A DNA stretch of 16,884 nucleotides from Pontiellaceae bacterium (GCA_016937035.1 JAFGWS010000139.1:1-16884), one strand, 5' to 3'. Positions 6,108 through 13,037 are shown, counted from the stretch's first letter. Numbers and translations are program-made. The notes: a model not told the origin generated them from the sequence alone.

Positions 6108-6896
6108 ATGAACCAAGCCATCATCCAGATCGAAAACCTGAGCGTTCAGTTGTCAGGAAACAATATTCTCAGCGAGGTCTCATTCGCCGTAAACGCCGGC
6201 GAATACTGCTCCATCGTCGGCCCTAACGGCGCGGGGAAAACCACGCTGATTAAGTGCCTCGCCGGGATTCACAAAAAATGGAGCGGCTCCGTACGGATTG
6301 ACGGAAAGCCGGCGAACGACTATAAATCCCGCGAGCTGGCAACCCTTCAAAGCTATGTGCCGCAGGCGGAGGGCCGTACGTTTCCCCTGAGCGTTGAAGA
6401 GTTCGTTGCGATGGGACGCTATCCCTACCAATCCGCCTTTTCCCCGCTCTCGGCCGACGACCACCGCGCCATCGACGCGGCGCTGGAGCAGGCTGGACTT
6501 GCCAACTTGCGGGCTCGAAGCATGGACACCCTCAGCGGTGGCGAACGCCAAATGGCCTTCATCGCCGCCGCCCTGGCGCAGGAAACCCAAATTCTCCTGC
6601 TCGACGAACCCTCCACCTTTCTCGACTACCGCCACCAAGCCAATGTCGCCGCGCTGCTTAACCGCGCCTGCCGCGAACAGGGTAAAACCGTCGTCGCGGT
6701 TCATCACGACATCAATACCGCGCTCTCTGCCAGCCACCGAATTCTCGCGCTCAAAAACGGAGCAACCGCTTTTCTCGGTACGCCGGAAGAGATCATCCAA
6801 GGCCGAACGCTCGAAACCATTTTTGAAACCGCCTTCGTTCGTTCTCCCTCCCCCGAACGCCCCCTCCCTCTCATTTCCGCCGGAGGTGCACTATGA
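6108..6896 (+). CDS. btuD: BtuD, ABC transporter ATPase for cobalamin
   Basis: The cytoplasmic ATPase that powers B12 import through BtuC. It has 262 residues. Walker A is GPNGAGKTT (38-46), the Q-loop lies around VPQ (84-86), the signature is LSGGERQ (142-148), Walker B is ILLLDEP (162-168) and the H-loop is HHD (199-201). It belongs to the FecE/BtuD subgroup of importers of metal chelates and B12. ATG 6108 is chosen because residues 5-10 (IIQIEN) give the normal domain start; the frame is open further up, into the previous gene. It overlaps btuC by 4 bp (ATGA). Confidence 0.9.
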   Translation: MNQAIIQIENLSVQLSGNNILSEVSFAVNAGEYCSIVGPNGAGKTTLIKCLAGIHKKWSGSVRIDGKPANDYKSRELATLQSYVPQAEGRTFPLSVEEFVAMGRYPYQSAFSPLSADDHRAIDAALEQAGLANLRARSMDTLSGGERQMAFIAAALAQETQILLLDEPSTFLDYRHQANVAALLNRACREQGKTVVAVHHDINTALSASHRILALKNGATAFLGTPEEIIQGRTLETIFETAFVRSPSPERPLPLISAGGAL

Positions 6897-7855
6897 AAAA
6901 ACCGCTCTGCGTCCTTCTTATTCTGCTCCTCCTCGCCGTCGCTTCGCTCCTCCTCCTTCCGATGGTCGGGATGAAATTTATTCCGCTGTGGAGCCAGGGC
7001 ACAGAACTCGATATTCTCCTTCTCTTTCGCCTCCCGCGCGTCCTGTGTGCGTTCATTGCCGGAGCCATGCTCTCGCTCAGCGGACTCGCGTTCCAGACGC
7101 TCTTTCGTAATGCGCTGGCCACGCCGTTCACGCTGGGCGTCTCCAGCGGCGCGACACTTGGGATCGCCCTCTTTATCCGCCTTGGCCTTGTGTTTTCGCT
7201 GCCGGGTCTCTCCGGTCTATCCATCGCCGCCTTTTGCGGCGCTCTGTTGGCGGTCGGGCTCGTTTATGGACTTACGCACCTGAAAAGCTGCTTTTCCATC
7301 ACCACGCTGCTGCTCGCCGGCATTGCGGTTAATTTTTTCTTTTCCAGCCTCGTTCTGCTGATTCAGGACTTCAGCGACGCCGCCGAATCGTTCCGGATGG
7401 TAAAATGGATGATGGGCTCGCTCGCGAGCGCGGACTATCCCCGCCTCCTCAACCTGCTTCCCTTCCTCGCCCTCGGCGGAACGCTGATGCTCCTGCTTCA
7501 TCGGGAAATGAATTTGCTGATGGTCGGCGAGGATATTGCGCTCACGCGCGGCGTTCCCGCTGGAAGGATTAAGAAGCTGCTCTTTTTCTCCACCTCGCTC
7601 ATGGTCGGCGGCGTGGTCGCCAACTTTGGTCCCATCGGATTTGTTGGAATGATGTCGCCGCATATCTGCCGCCTGCTGATCGGCGCGGATCATCGCTGGC
7701 TCACGCCGGCCGCACTGCTTTTCGGCGGAATATTTTTAGCTGTTTGCGATACCTTCGCACACAGCCTGCCCTCGGGAGCAGAAATCCCCGTAGGCATCAT
7801 CACCGCCCTGCTCGGCGGCCCCTTCTTCATCTGGCTGCTCCTCAGTCGTAAGTGA
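6893..7855 (+). CDS. btuC: BtuC, FecCD-family cobalamin permease
   Basis: The inner-membrane permease that moves B12 into the cytoplasm as a dimer with BtuD. It has 320 residues, normal for the family, and about ten hydrophobic segments. Family motifs seen: RLPRVLCAFIAGAMLSLSG, the loop ATPFTLGVSSGATLG, and GPIGFVGMMSPHICRLLIG near the ATPase contact. The start overlaps the btuD stop (ATGA), and a strong GGAGGT at 6882-6887 sits 5 nt upstream. It is the last gene of the operon. Confidence 0.9.
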   Translation: MKKPLCVLLILLLLAVASLLLLPMVGMKFIPLWSQGTELDILLLFRLPRVLCAFIAGAMLSLSGLAFQTLFRNALATPFTLGVSSGATLGIALFIRLGLVFSLPGLSGLSIAAFCGALLAVGLVYGLTHLKSCFSITTLLLAGIAVNFFFSSLVLLIQDFSDAAESFRMVKWMMGSLASADYPRLLNLLPFLALGGTLMLLLHREMNLLMVGEDIALTRGVPAGRIKKLLFFSTSLMVGGVVANFGPIGFVGMMSPHICRLLIGADHRWLTPAALLFGGIFLAVCDTFAHSLPSGAEIPVGIITALLGGPFFIWLLLSRK

Positions 7856-7857
7856 GC

Positions 7858-7887
7858 AAAAAAATTAATGACCACCGCAGGGCTGGT
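7858..7887 (-). terminator. Possible terminator for the minus-strand lipoprotein gene
   Basis: On the minus strand an ACCA..TGGT stem (7871-7887, loop region GCCCTGCGG) is followed a few bases later by a run of seven T (plus-strand A-run 7858-7864). The stem is short and the T-run is offset, so this is weak. It lies in the 38-bp gap between two converging genes. Confidence 0.3.
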
Positions 7888-7893
7888 TCGAAG

Positions 7894-8496
7894 TTAATCA
7901 ATACGTTTGAATTCAATGTGTCTTGTCATGAAATCGCCATCTACCGAATATGCAAAGACAACCGGATGTGTACCTTCAGGACCCGTTGCCATCATTTTTC
8001 CGTTTTTCAATATTTCCCAGTGCCCTTTCGTCACGTAGTTGTGACCCTCAAAATAATTTTCCGTTAACAGAGAACCGTCCTTCAAGAACTCTATGGTATG
8101 CTGGTCCCCTGCAAACGTGATGCTCTTCCATTTCCCAATCAAAGGATTCTCTGTAGTTCCCTTGCCAGAAGATACTCGCTCAAACTCAAAGTCCATCAGC
8201 AGCGTGTTTCCAGATAACGTATATGCAAAAACCACCGCGCCAGTGAGAGTGCCAGCATTGATTTCATATTTCAGCTTGCCATTGTCCAAGATAGACCATG
8301 ATGCCTTTTCCGGCTCTGGATAACTGAGAAAGTCGGGATCAGTCAAACTTCCGTCTTCGTGATATTCCGTTACCGCATTTCTGTTGAAAGAAACACACTC
8401 CCATTTCCCAATTAATTTACTCTCGGGACTTTTTGAACACCCGATAATTGAGGCGAGAATAATAGATAAAGTATTGATGATAATTGTTTTGTTCAT
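7894..8496 (-). CDS. Small lipoprotein with two tandem lipocalin-like repeats
   Basis: I do not recognise a named family. It has 200 residues. A signal peptide ends in a lipobox at C20 (SIIGC), so it is a predicted membrane lipoprotein. The rest is two copies of one domain of about 80 residues: KLIGKWECVSF..HEDGSL..WSILDNGKLKYE..VVFAY (about 27-110) and PLIGKWKSITF..LKDGSL..WEILKNGKMMAT..VVFAY (about 118-199). The LxGKW opening and beta-strand spacing resemble lipocalin-like domains that bind small ligands. The start is supported by CGGAG 4-5 nt upstream. It lies downstream of gluQ on the same strand, with a likely terminator between, and is AT-richer than the B12 genes. Function unknown. Confidence 0.75.
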   Translation of the reverse strand: MNKTIIINTLSIILASIIGCSKSPESKLIGKWECVSFNRNAVTEYHEDGSLTDPDFLSYPEPEKASWSILDNGKLKYEINAGTLTGAVVFAYTLSGNTLLMDFEFERVSSGKGTTENPLIGKWKSITFAGDQHTIEFLKDGSLLTENYFEGHNYVTKGHWEILKNGKMMATGPEGTHPVVFAYSVDGDFMTRHIEFKRID

Positions 8497-8497
8497 A

Positions 8498-8542
8498 TAT
8501 CTCCGTTATTCAGACCCCATAGCTTCTGCCGTATCTCCGTTA
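8498..8542. repeat. 11-bp exact direct repeat TATCTCCGTTA
   Basis: TATCTCCGTTA occurs at 8498-8508 and again at 8532-8542. The first copy, read on the minus strand, is the Shine-Dalgarno region (TAACGGAGATA) of the lipoprotein gene. Confidence 0.5.
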
Positions 8543-8580
8543 AAACAGAGGCGTGCCCGATGGAGTTCTGTGGGCACCTC
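8541..8580 (-). terminator. Hairpin, likely terminator of gluQ
   Basis: GAGGCGTGCCC (8548-8558) pairs with GGGCACCTC (8572-8580), with a 2-nt bulge and a 13-nt loop. On the minus strand the stem is followed by TGTTTTA. It lies about 120 bp past the gluQ stop. It may instead be a dispersed inverted repeat. Confidence 0.4.
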
Positions 8581-8701
8581 GTAAGACTCGCTATAGAAAT
8601 ATACATAGAAATCGATATGCACAAAGCCTTAAATACTGCCGCCTCAACTTTTTCGGTCAACAAGTTTCCTCAGCTCTACGGAAAGGGTTCCGCCGGTCTG
8701 G

Positions 8702-9613
8702 TCAAAGTAACGCAAATGTTCCGTTTGCTATTCGGTTCTGGATCACTCCTTTTTCGCAATCAAAACTGTCCGCACTCAACGGAACAGGATTTTCCTGCAG
8801 GCCGCCGAGAAATGCGGCGCGGCCGATAATCTCTTCGGCGCGGACTCCGGCATCGCGCAGCTGGCTGATGCTTTCGGAGCGCTGGCGTTTGCTGAGCTTT
8901 TCGCCTTTTTCATCGCAAATCAGCGGATGGTGATAATAGGTGGGCGCGGGGTGATTGAATGCGCGGAACAATTGAATCTGCCGCGCGGTACTGGCGAGAA
9001 TATCTTCACCGCGGATTACCCAATCGACGCCGTGGCGAATATCGTCGCACACGCTGGCAAATTGATAGGTCCATTGTCCTTGGCGGTCGCGCAGAGAAAA
9101 GTCGCCGCATTGCTGTTTTGGAATCTGACGGCAGCGGCCGAGCCGTTCATCCTGAAAGCGGATTTCTCCGTCCGGAACGCGGAAACGGACAATGTTTCCC
9201 TCCAGCGGGAGTCCTTTATCGCGGCAGGTGCCGGAATAATACAGCTCCTCGGCATCGGCGGCCTGCACGGCGGCAATCTGTTTGCGGGTGCATTCGCAGC
9301 CGTATACCAACCCTTGCTGCTCCAGCTGATCGAGCATTGTCTGATAATATGAGCCACAGTCGCTCTGCCGGAATTCGGAGGCACCGTCGCAGTTGGATGG
9401 TGTCAGGCCTTCGTCCGGCACAAAGCCGAGCCATTCCATGTTTTCAAGAATGGCCTGCTCATATTCCGGACGGCGCCGAGAGAGATCGTGATCCTCGATG
9501 CGACAGATGACCCGCCCTTTTTTCGTGCGGGCAAGGCTCCAGACATAGAGCATGTGGAGTACATGCCCTAAGTGCAGGTATCCGGTCAGGCTGGGCGCAA
9601 AACGGGTGATCAT
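8702..9613 (-). CDS. gluQ: Glutamyl-Q tRNA(Asp) synthetase
   Basis: Adds glutamate to the queuosine at position 34 of tRNA-Asp; it is a GluRS catalytic core without the anticodon-binding domain. It has 303 residues, normal for GluQ. FAPSLTGYLHLGH (5-17) is the HIGH region, with H14-L-G-H17. RIEDHD (38-43) follows, then the zinc site C106, C108, Y126, C130 in the GluQ arrangement, and KLSKR (239-243) as the KMSKS loop. The start is the ATG at 9613: AAAGGAGAG lies about 9 nt upstream and the HIGH motif then sits at the usual distance. The frame is open upstream to 9667. It is divergent from the ArsR gene. Confidence 0.88.
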   Translation of the reverse strand: MITRFAPSLTGYLHLGHVLHMLYVWSLARTKKGRVICRIEDHDLSRRRPEYEQAILENMEWLGFVPDEGLTPSNCDGASEFRQSDCGSYYQTMLDQLEQQGLVYGCECTRKQIAAVQAADAEELYYSGTCRDKGLPLEGNIVRFRVPDGEIRFQDERLGRCRQIPKQQCGDFSLRDRQGQWTYQFASVCDDIRHGVDWVIRGEDILASTARQIQLFRAFNHPAPTYYHHPLICDEKGEKLSKRQRSESISQLRDAGVRAEEIIGRAAFLGGLQENPVPLSADSFDCEKGVIQNRIANGTFALL

Positions 9614-9626
9614 CGAGTTCGACTCT

Positions 9627-9643
9627 CCTTTGTAAGACAAAGG
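9627..9643 (-). promoter_or_regulatory. Hairpin overlapping the gluQ Shine-Dalgarno
   Basis: CCTTTGT and ACAAAGG are perfect 7-bp arms around a 3-nt loop. In the gluQ mRNA the 3' arm contains the AAAGG of its ribosome binding site AAAGGAG. The structure could reduce translation, or the palindrome could be a protein site; neither is shown. Confidence 0.4.
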
Positions 9644-9680
9644 TGACATATTGAAATCCCTCTGCACAAATATTTTCGTT

Positions 9681-9695
9681 ATGACAGGTTGACAT
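9681..9695. promoter_or_regulatory. Candidate ArsR-type operator
   Basis: ATGACAGGTTGACAT is an imperfect palindrome (ATG-CA...TG-CAT) covering the -35 of the arsR promoter and lying just inside the opposite gluQ promoter. ArsR-family repressors usually autoregulate through such sites. The assignment is inference. Confidence 0.35.
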
Positions 9696-9716
9696 TTTAT
9701 GACGCTTGGTTATTTT
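9689..9716 (+). promoter_or_regulatory. Predicted promoter of the arsR operon
   Basis: TTGACA at 9689-9694 is followed, after 16 bp, by TATTTT at 9711-9716. Transcription would start near 9723, giving a short leader before the ATG at 9741. Confidence 0.5.
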
Positions 9717-9721
9717 GCCAA
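9694..9721 (-). promoter_or_regulatory. Predicted promoter of gluQ
   Basis: On the minus strand TTGGCA (9716-9721) and TAAAAT (9694-9699) are separated by 16 bp, each one mismatch from consensus. It is interleaved with the arsR promoter on the other strand. Confidence 0.5.
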
Positions 9722-9740
9722 ACGTTCACTGAGGAGCAGT

Positions 9741-10043
9741 ATGACCGAGCAGGAAAAAATTCAATATGCTGCTAAAACGCGGGTGCTGAAGGCGTTGGCG
9801 CATCCGACACGGTTGTGGATGGCGGAGCAGTTGGCGGATGGCGAGCGGTGTGTCTGTGAATTTGTGGATAAGATTGATGCTGATTTTTCGACGATCTCGA
9901 AGCATCTCTCCGTGCTGAAACGGGCGGGTATTGTATCGGATGAAAAGCGCGGCAAGCAGGTTTTTTATACGTTGAAGGTCCCGTGCGTACTCAACTTCAT
10001 GCATTGCGTGGAAGCGGTTATTGAAAAGGGTGCGGCGAAATAA
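9741..10043 (+). CDS. ArsR/SmtB-family transcriptional repressor
   Basis: A winged-helix metal- or metalloid-responsive repressor of 100 residues. LKALAHPTRLWMAEQLADGE opens the fold, C37-V-C39 forms the C-x-C metal-binding pair typical of arsenic-sensing ArsR proteins, ADFSTISKHLSVLKRAGIV is the recognition helix and VFYTL the wing. Two more cysteines (C82, C89) near the C-terminus could add ligands. ATG 9741 is chosen because GAGGAG lies at 9731-9736, 4 nt upstream; the frame's earlier ATG (9699) falls between the -35 and -10 of the predicted promoter. It leads an operon with a permease and a DGC protein and probably represses it. Confidence 0.87.
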   Translation: MTEQEKIQYAAKTRVLKALAHPTRLWMAEQLADGERCVCEFVDKIDADFSTISKHLSVLKRAGIVSDEKRGKQVFYTLKVPCVLNFMHCVEAVIEKGAAK

Positions 10044-10084
10044 TTTTTTGACTTATATTTGGCGAATATGGAAAATGTTATTTT

Positions 10085-10119
10085 GATTGCCGATTGCCGA
10101 TTGCCGAATTTCGGATTTA
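10085..10119 (+). repeat. Heptamer tandem repeat between arsR and the permease
   Basis: GATTGCC is repeated three times exactly (10085-10105), followed by the degenerate units GAATTTC and GGATTTA in the same register. Confidence 0.8.
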
Positions 10120-10137
10120 GCTTTGAAGGAGTGAGTG

Positions 10138-11094
10138 ATGTTTAACTGGCTGGATAAAATAGTGGTGCTGATGGTGGAGCATTGGTTCAGCGTCCCGGTG
10201 GAATCGCAGCTGGGCGGAAGCATCCACTTCTTTTTTTATGATACGATCAAAATTGCGATCCTGCTCTCGGCGATGATTTTTGCGATCTCTTATCTGCGTT
10301 CCTATTTTCAGCCGCAGAAGACCAAGGCGATGCTGGAAAAAATAAAGGGCCCGCGTGCGCATGTGGCAGCGTCGCTGATGGGGATTATTACGCCGTTTTG
10401 CTCCTGTTCCTCCGTGCCGATCTTTATCGGTTTTATTGAGGCGGGCATTCCGCTGGGTGTGACTTTTTCATTTTTAGTGACGTCGCCGATTGTGAACGAA
10501 GCGGCATTTGCGGTGCTGTGGGCTGCGTTCGGCTGGGAGGTGGCGTTTACGTATGCGGGAATGGGGATTGTGATCGGTGTGCTGAGCGGAATGATTATCG
10601 GGCGGTTTAAGCCGGAAGCCTATCTGGAGGAAGAGGTTTTTAAGGGCGAGGCGTTCAGCAAAGTTCGCGCGGATATGACGCAGAAGGAGCGGCTGGCGTA
10701 TGCCGGCGAGCATGTGGCGGATATTCTGAAGCGGATCTGGCTCTTCCTGCTGATCGGCATCGGTATCGGCGCGGCGATTCACGGCTGGGCACCGGAGGAA
10801 ATTTTGTCGAAATATGCGGGGAGTGATAACCCGCTCAGCGTGGTGGTTGCGGTGCTCTGCGGTGTTCCGCTCTATGCCAACGCCATAGGAACGATTCCGA
10901 TTGCTGAGGCGCTGATAGGGAAGGGCGTTGGTCTCGGTACGGCGCTGGCGTTTATGATGGCGGTAACGGCGTTGTCTGTGCCGGAAATGGTGCTGCTGCG
11001 TAAGGTGATGAAACCTCGGCTGATTGCGGTTTTTGTGGCAACGGCGTCGATCGGTATTTTATGTGTTGGTTGGATCTTTAATCTCGTTTTTTAG
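10138..11094 (+). CDS. Permease of the ArsP / DUF318 family
   Basis: An inner-membrane permease of 318 residues with about eight hydrophobic segments in two halves separated by a charged cytoplasmic loop (about 160-200). The hallmark PFCSCSSVPIFIGF followed by GIPLGVTFSFLVTSPIVNEA is present in the first half, and the second half has GVPLYANAIGTIPIAEALI. This family includes ArsP, which exports trivalent organoarsenicals, and relatives linked to Cu/Zn efflux; which substrate applies here is not visible. ATG 10138 has AGGAG at 10127-10131, 6 nt upstream; a GTG one codon earlier is the alternative. It is co-oriented with arsR. Confidence 0.85.
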   Translation: MFNWLDKIVVLMVEHWFSVPVESQLGGSIHFFFYDTIKIAILLSAMIFAISYLRSYFQPQKTKAMLEKIKGPRAHVAASLMGIITPFCSCSSVPIFIGFIEAGIPLGVTFSFLVTSPIVNEAAFAVLWAAFGWEVAFTYAGMGIVIGVLSGMIIGRFKPEAYLEEEVFKGEAFSKVRADMTQKERLAYAGEHVADILKRIWLFLLIGIGIGAAIHGWAPEEILSKYAGSDNPLSVVVAVLCGVPLYANAIGTIPIAEALIGKGVGLGTALAFMMAVTALSVPEMVLLRKVMKPRLIAVFVATASIGILCVGWIFNLVF

Positions 11095-11133
11095 GGAGTG
11101 TGTTGAATAGAAAATGAAACCAAGGAGGGAATG

Positions 11134-11505
11134 ATGACAGCAAAAGAAAGTGCCGTGTGTAAGGGTGGATCCACGTTGATATTTGCGTGTTCCGGTGCCG
11201 CCGACGTGGGAGCCGTGGCGGATCAGGCGGCTCGGAAGATGAGTCGTGATGGTGCGGGCGCTATGTTTTGTATGGCCGGGATCGGCGGGCGTATTGAACC
11301 GATTATGAAGAAGACGCAGTCGGCGGAAAATATTCTGGCCATCGACGGTTGTCCGCTCAACTGCGTGAAGGCGTCCTTGGAACAGGCGGGGATCGATTCT
11401 TTCAGGCACCTTCAGCTGGGAGATCTGGGGATGGAAAAAGGGAAGACGCCACCGAGCGAGGAAAGCATTGCAAAAGCAGTTGCGGCGGGTACGGCGTTGC
11501 TCTGA
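11134..11505 (+). CDS. DGC-domain putative zinc-binding protein
   Basis: A small, likely cytoplasmic protein of 123 residues named for its DGC motif; the exact function is unknown. Cysteines lie at C9, C19 (FACSG), C46 (MFCMAGIGG) and C73/C77 in the hallmark IDGCPLNC. It would bind metal or act as a thiol protein for the permease next to it; such proteins often sit beside ArsR and this permease type. The start is ATG 11134, with GGAGG at 11124-11128 and 5-nt spacing; the ATG at 11131 is only 2 nt from it. It is the last gene of the arsR operon. Confidence 0.8.
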   Translation: MTAKESAVCKGGSTLIFACSGAADVGAVADQAARKMSRDGAGAMFCMAGIGGRIEPIMKKTQSAENILAIDGCPLNCVKASLEQAGIDSFRHLQLGDLGMEKGKTPPSEESIAKAVAAGTALL

Positions 11506-11560
11506 GCATGGATGCGTCAATGATGGACTGGGCAACGGAGCTGGACGACACCGTTGCTTA

Positions 11561-11623
11561 CCGATTGCGAAAATCCTAAGCCCGAATTCCGAAACCCGAA
11601 ACAATCCACAAAATCTCAAAATC
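11561..11623 (+). repeat. Degenerate heptamer repeat after the DGC gene
   Basis: CCGAATT, CCGAAAC, CCGAAAC (11582-11602) are clear units, and the flanks on both sides stay in 7-bp register with decaying similarity (CCGATTG, CGAAAAT before; AATCCAC, AAAATCT after). Confidence 0.6.
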
Positions 11624-11629
11624 GAAAAC

Positions 11630-11700
11630 GGTTTCGTGCTCCCCATTTGGGTAATATTCGTGGCAAGAGTGACCACGAGAGCGGTTAAAGAGACGAAACC
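11630..11700. repeat. Structured inverted-repeat element, multi-branched
   Basis: GGTTTCGT (11630-11637) and ACGAAACC (11693-11700) are perfect 8-bp outer arms. Inside are GCTC/GAGC (11638-11641 with 11679-11682), a CCC-ATTT-GGG hairpin (11642-11651) and a TCGTGG/CCACGA hairpin (11658-11678). It lies between converging genes. It is not a tRNA: no T-loop or anticodon arm fits. It may be a dispersed non-coding element or a structured RNA. Confidence 0.5.
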
Positions 11701-11713
11701 TGAAGCACCGATG

Positions 11714-12742
11714 CTACTTTGCGCGGGGCTTGGGGCTGTTGAACAGATCAAAAAACATTTCCGACTTGTCGATGCCCTTGTTTTCGAGCAACGGCAAGCA
11801 AGCCTGAATCATGGCCGGTCGTCCGCATAGATACGCCTCGTGGCCGGTCAGATTGTCGGTGTACTCTCGGTCGATCACCTCTGTAACAAGCCCCCGCGCA
11901 CCGCTCCAGTCGCTTTCCGCCGGTTCATTCGACAATGCGGGGACAAACCTGAAATCGAAAAGCTCTTCCTCAAGTGCACGCATTTCGTCGAGATAATAGA
12001 GGTCGGCTTGGGTAAGTGCGCCGAAGAAATAGACGGCTTTCCGCCTTATCCCATACTGCTTCATGGCGTAGAGGATCGAGCGCACGGGCGCCATGCCGCT
12101 GCCGCCGGCGATGAATAGGATCGGGGCCTCGGTATTTCTCAGGAAAAAATTTCCCCTCGGCCCGTTGAAATCGACCCGCATTCCCTCTTCCAAAACATCG
12201 AATACCCATGGCGTCACAACACCCTGTGGATTCAGTCGTATGTTTAATTGAATCACCCGATCCGATCCCGACGATGCAATCGAGAAAGGACGCATCGCCG
12301 CCGGCGAATCAGTGAGCGCCGGCTTTTTCAGGATAATATATTGCCCGGCCTTGAAGGCGATCGATTCCTGGTCCGCCAATTCAAGCGTCAGCTCCACGAT
12401 GTCCCGGGTCAGAACCCTTTTTGAAACCAGCTTGGCGGCATACTCCCGCGCCCCGAGGTATCCCGGCGGGATCTCGATGCTGCAATCTGTTTCGGGAACA
12501 AACCGGCAGGCAAGTCGATAGCCCTGGGCGATATCGCAATTCGTCAACAAGCGCTGTTCATGGGCGGTCAGCGGGATTGGTGAATCCTTCACCACACATT
12601 TGCACATCCCGCATTTTCCGCTGCTGCCGCATGCGGAGGGGAGATAGATGTTCTGCGAAACCAGGATGTCGTGGAGGCTCTTTCCCGGCTCGACCGCGAT
12701 GCTCTTCTTCCCGCCATTAATTGTAACTGTGATTGTAGTCAT
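11714..12742 (-). CDS. Soluble 2Fe-2S ferredoxin / FAD-NAD(P)H oxidoreductase
   Basis: An electron-transfer reductase of 342 residues. The N-terminal plant-type ferredoxin domain has C38-x5-C44-x2-C47 and C79 as 2Fe-2S ligands. The FAD domain follows, with GQYIILKKP and the R-x-F/Y-S motif MRPFSIAS (R151-S154), then the NAD(P) domain with GGSGMAPVRS (213-222) and the C-terminal LCGRPAMI and EMFFD. The layout matches NqrF and the reductases of multicomponent monooxygenases. It lacks the N-terminal membrane helix of NqrF, and no nqr or oxygenase genes are next to it, so its partner is unknown. No strong Shine-Dalgarno is visible. It converges on the arsR operon. Confidence 0.83.
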   Translation of the reverse strand: MTTITVTINGGKKSIAVEPGKSLHDILVSQNIYLPSACGSSGKCGMCKCVVKDSPIPLTAHEQRLLTNCDIAQGYRLACRFVPETDCSIEIPPGYLGAREYAAKLVSKRVLTRDIVELTLELADQESIAFKAGQYIILKKPALTDSPAAMRPFSIASSGSDRVIQLNIRLNPQGVVTPWVFDVLEEGMRVDFNGPRGNFFLRNTEAPILFIAGGSGMAPVRSILYAMKQYGIRRKAVYFFGALTQADLYYLDEMRALEEELFDFRFVPALSNEPAESDWSGARGLVTEVIDREYTDNLTGHEAYLCGRPAMIQACLPLLENKGIDKSEMFFDLFNSPKPRAK

Positions 12743-12963
12743 AGCTTGTTGGTATCCCCGATTGATGTATTTCTACAGTCGCCTACAAAGGCCCCGCTCG
12801 TCAATGCCGAATAGCCGTTGCCCCCTTTGATGAATTAGGCGGCCTGACTCCAGATCAACTTTCATCATCCTGAAACCGGGCTGGAAATGGTTTATGAACT
12901 GACGTGAAAAATGCCAAATCATTTTCCCGCCGGATCAGGAAGTCTGATATTAAAATTTCGAGC
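12743..12963. other. Non-coding gap upstream of the reductase
   Basis: Part of a 435-base gap. I see no gene, RNA or clear promoter in this part. TTGACG read on the minus strand has no matching -10 at normal spacing. Confidence 0.5.
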
Positions 12964-13037
12964 AACCACGGAATACACCGAACACACGGAAACTGATCAG
13001 CTCCTTTTTTTCAGTGTATTCTCTCTATTCAGTGGTT
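12964..13037. repeat. Inverted repeat, AACCAC(G/T)GAATA family
   Basis: The left arm (12964-12992) begins AACCACGGAATACACC and the right arm (13009-13037) reads, in reverse complement, AACCACTGAATAGAGA onward. The arms match at 23 of 29 positions around a 16-nt centre. No coding capacity. The arms have the internal CGGAA/ACAC periodicity of a short tandem element. Confidence 0.65.

Noticed and set aside
8506..8520. Minus-strand mini-frame Met-Gly-Ser-Glu-stop before the lipoprotein gene
   Set aside because: The nearest Shine-Dalgarno copy is about 14 nt away, too far, and a four-codon frame has no support as a leader peptide.
8553..8933. Plus-strand frame running from the gluQ downstream region into gluQ
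   Set aside because: It overlaps the conserved end of gluQ on the other strand and has no recognisable domain or ribosome binding site.
11638..11730. tRNA-like string (GAGAGCGGTTAAAG) resembling a Ser/Leu/Tyr tRNA D-arm
   Set aside because: No acceptor stem, anticodon stem or TTCGA T-loop can be built around it.
11468..11830. Plus-strand frame after the DGC gene
   Set aside because: It crosses the heptamer array and the 11630-11700 structure and runs into the reductase gene, so it is an open frame through repeats.
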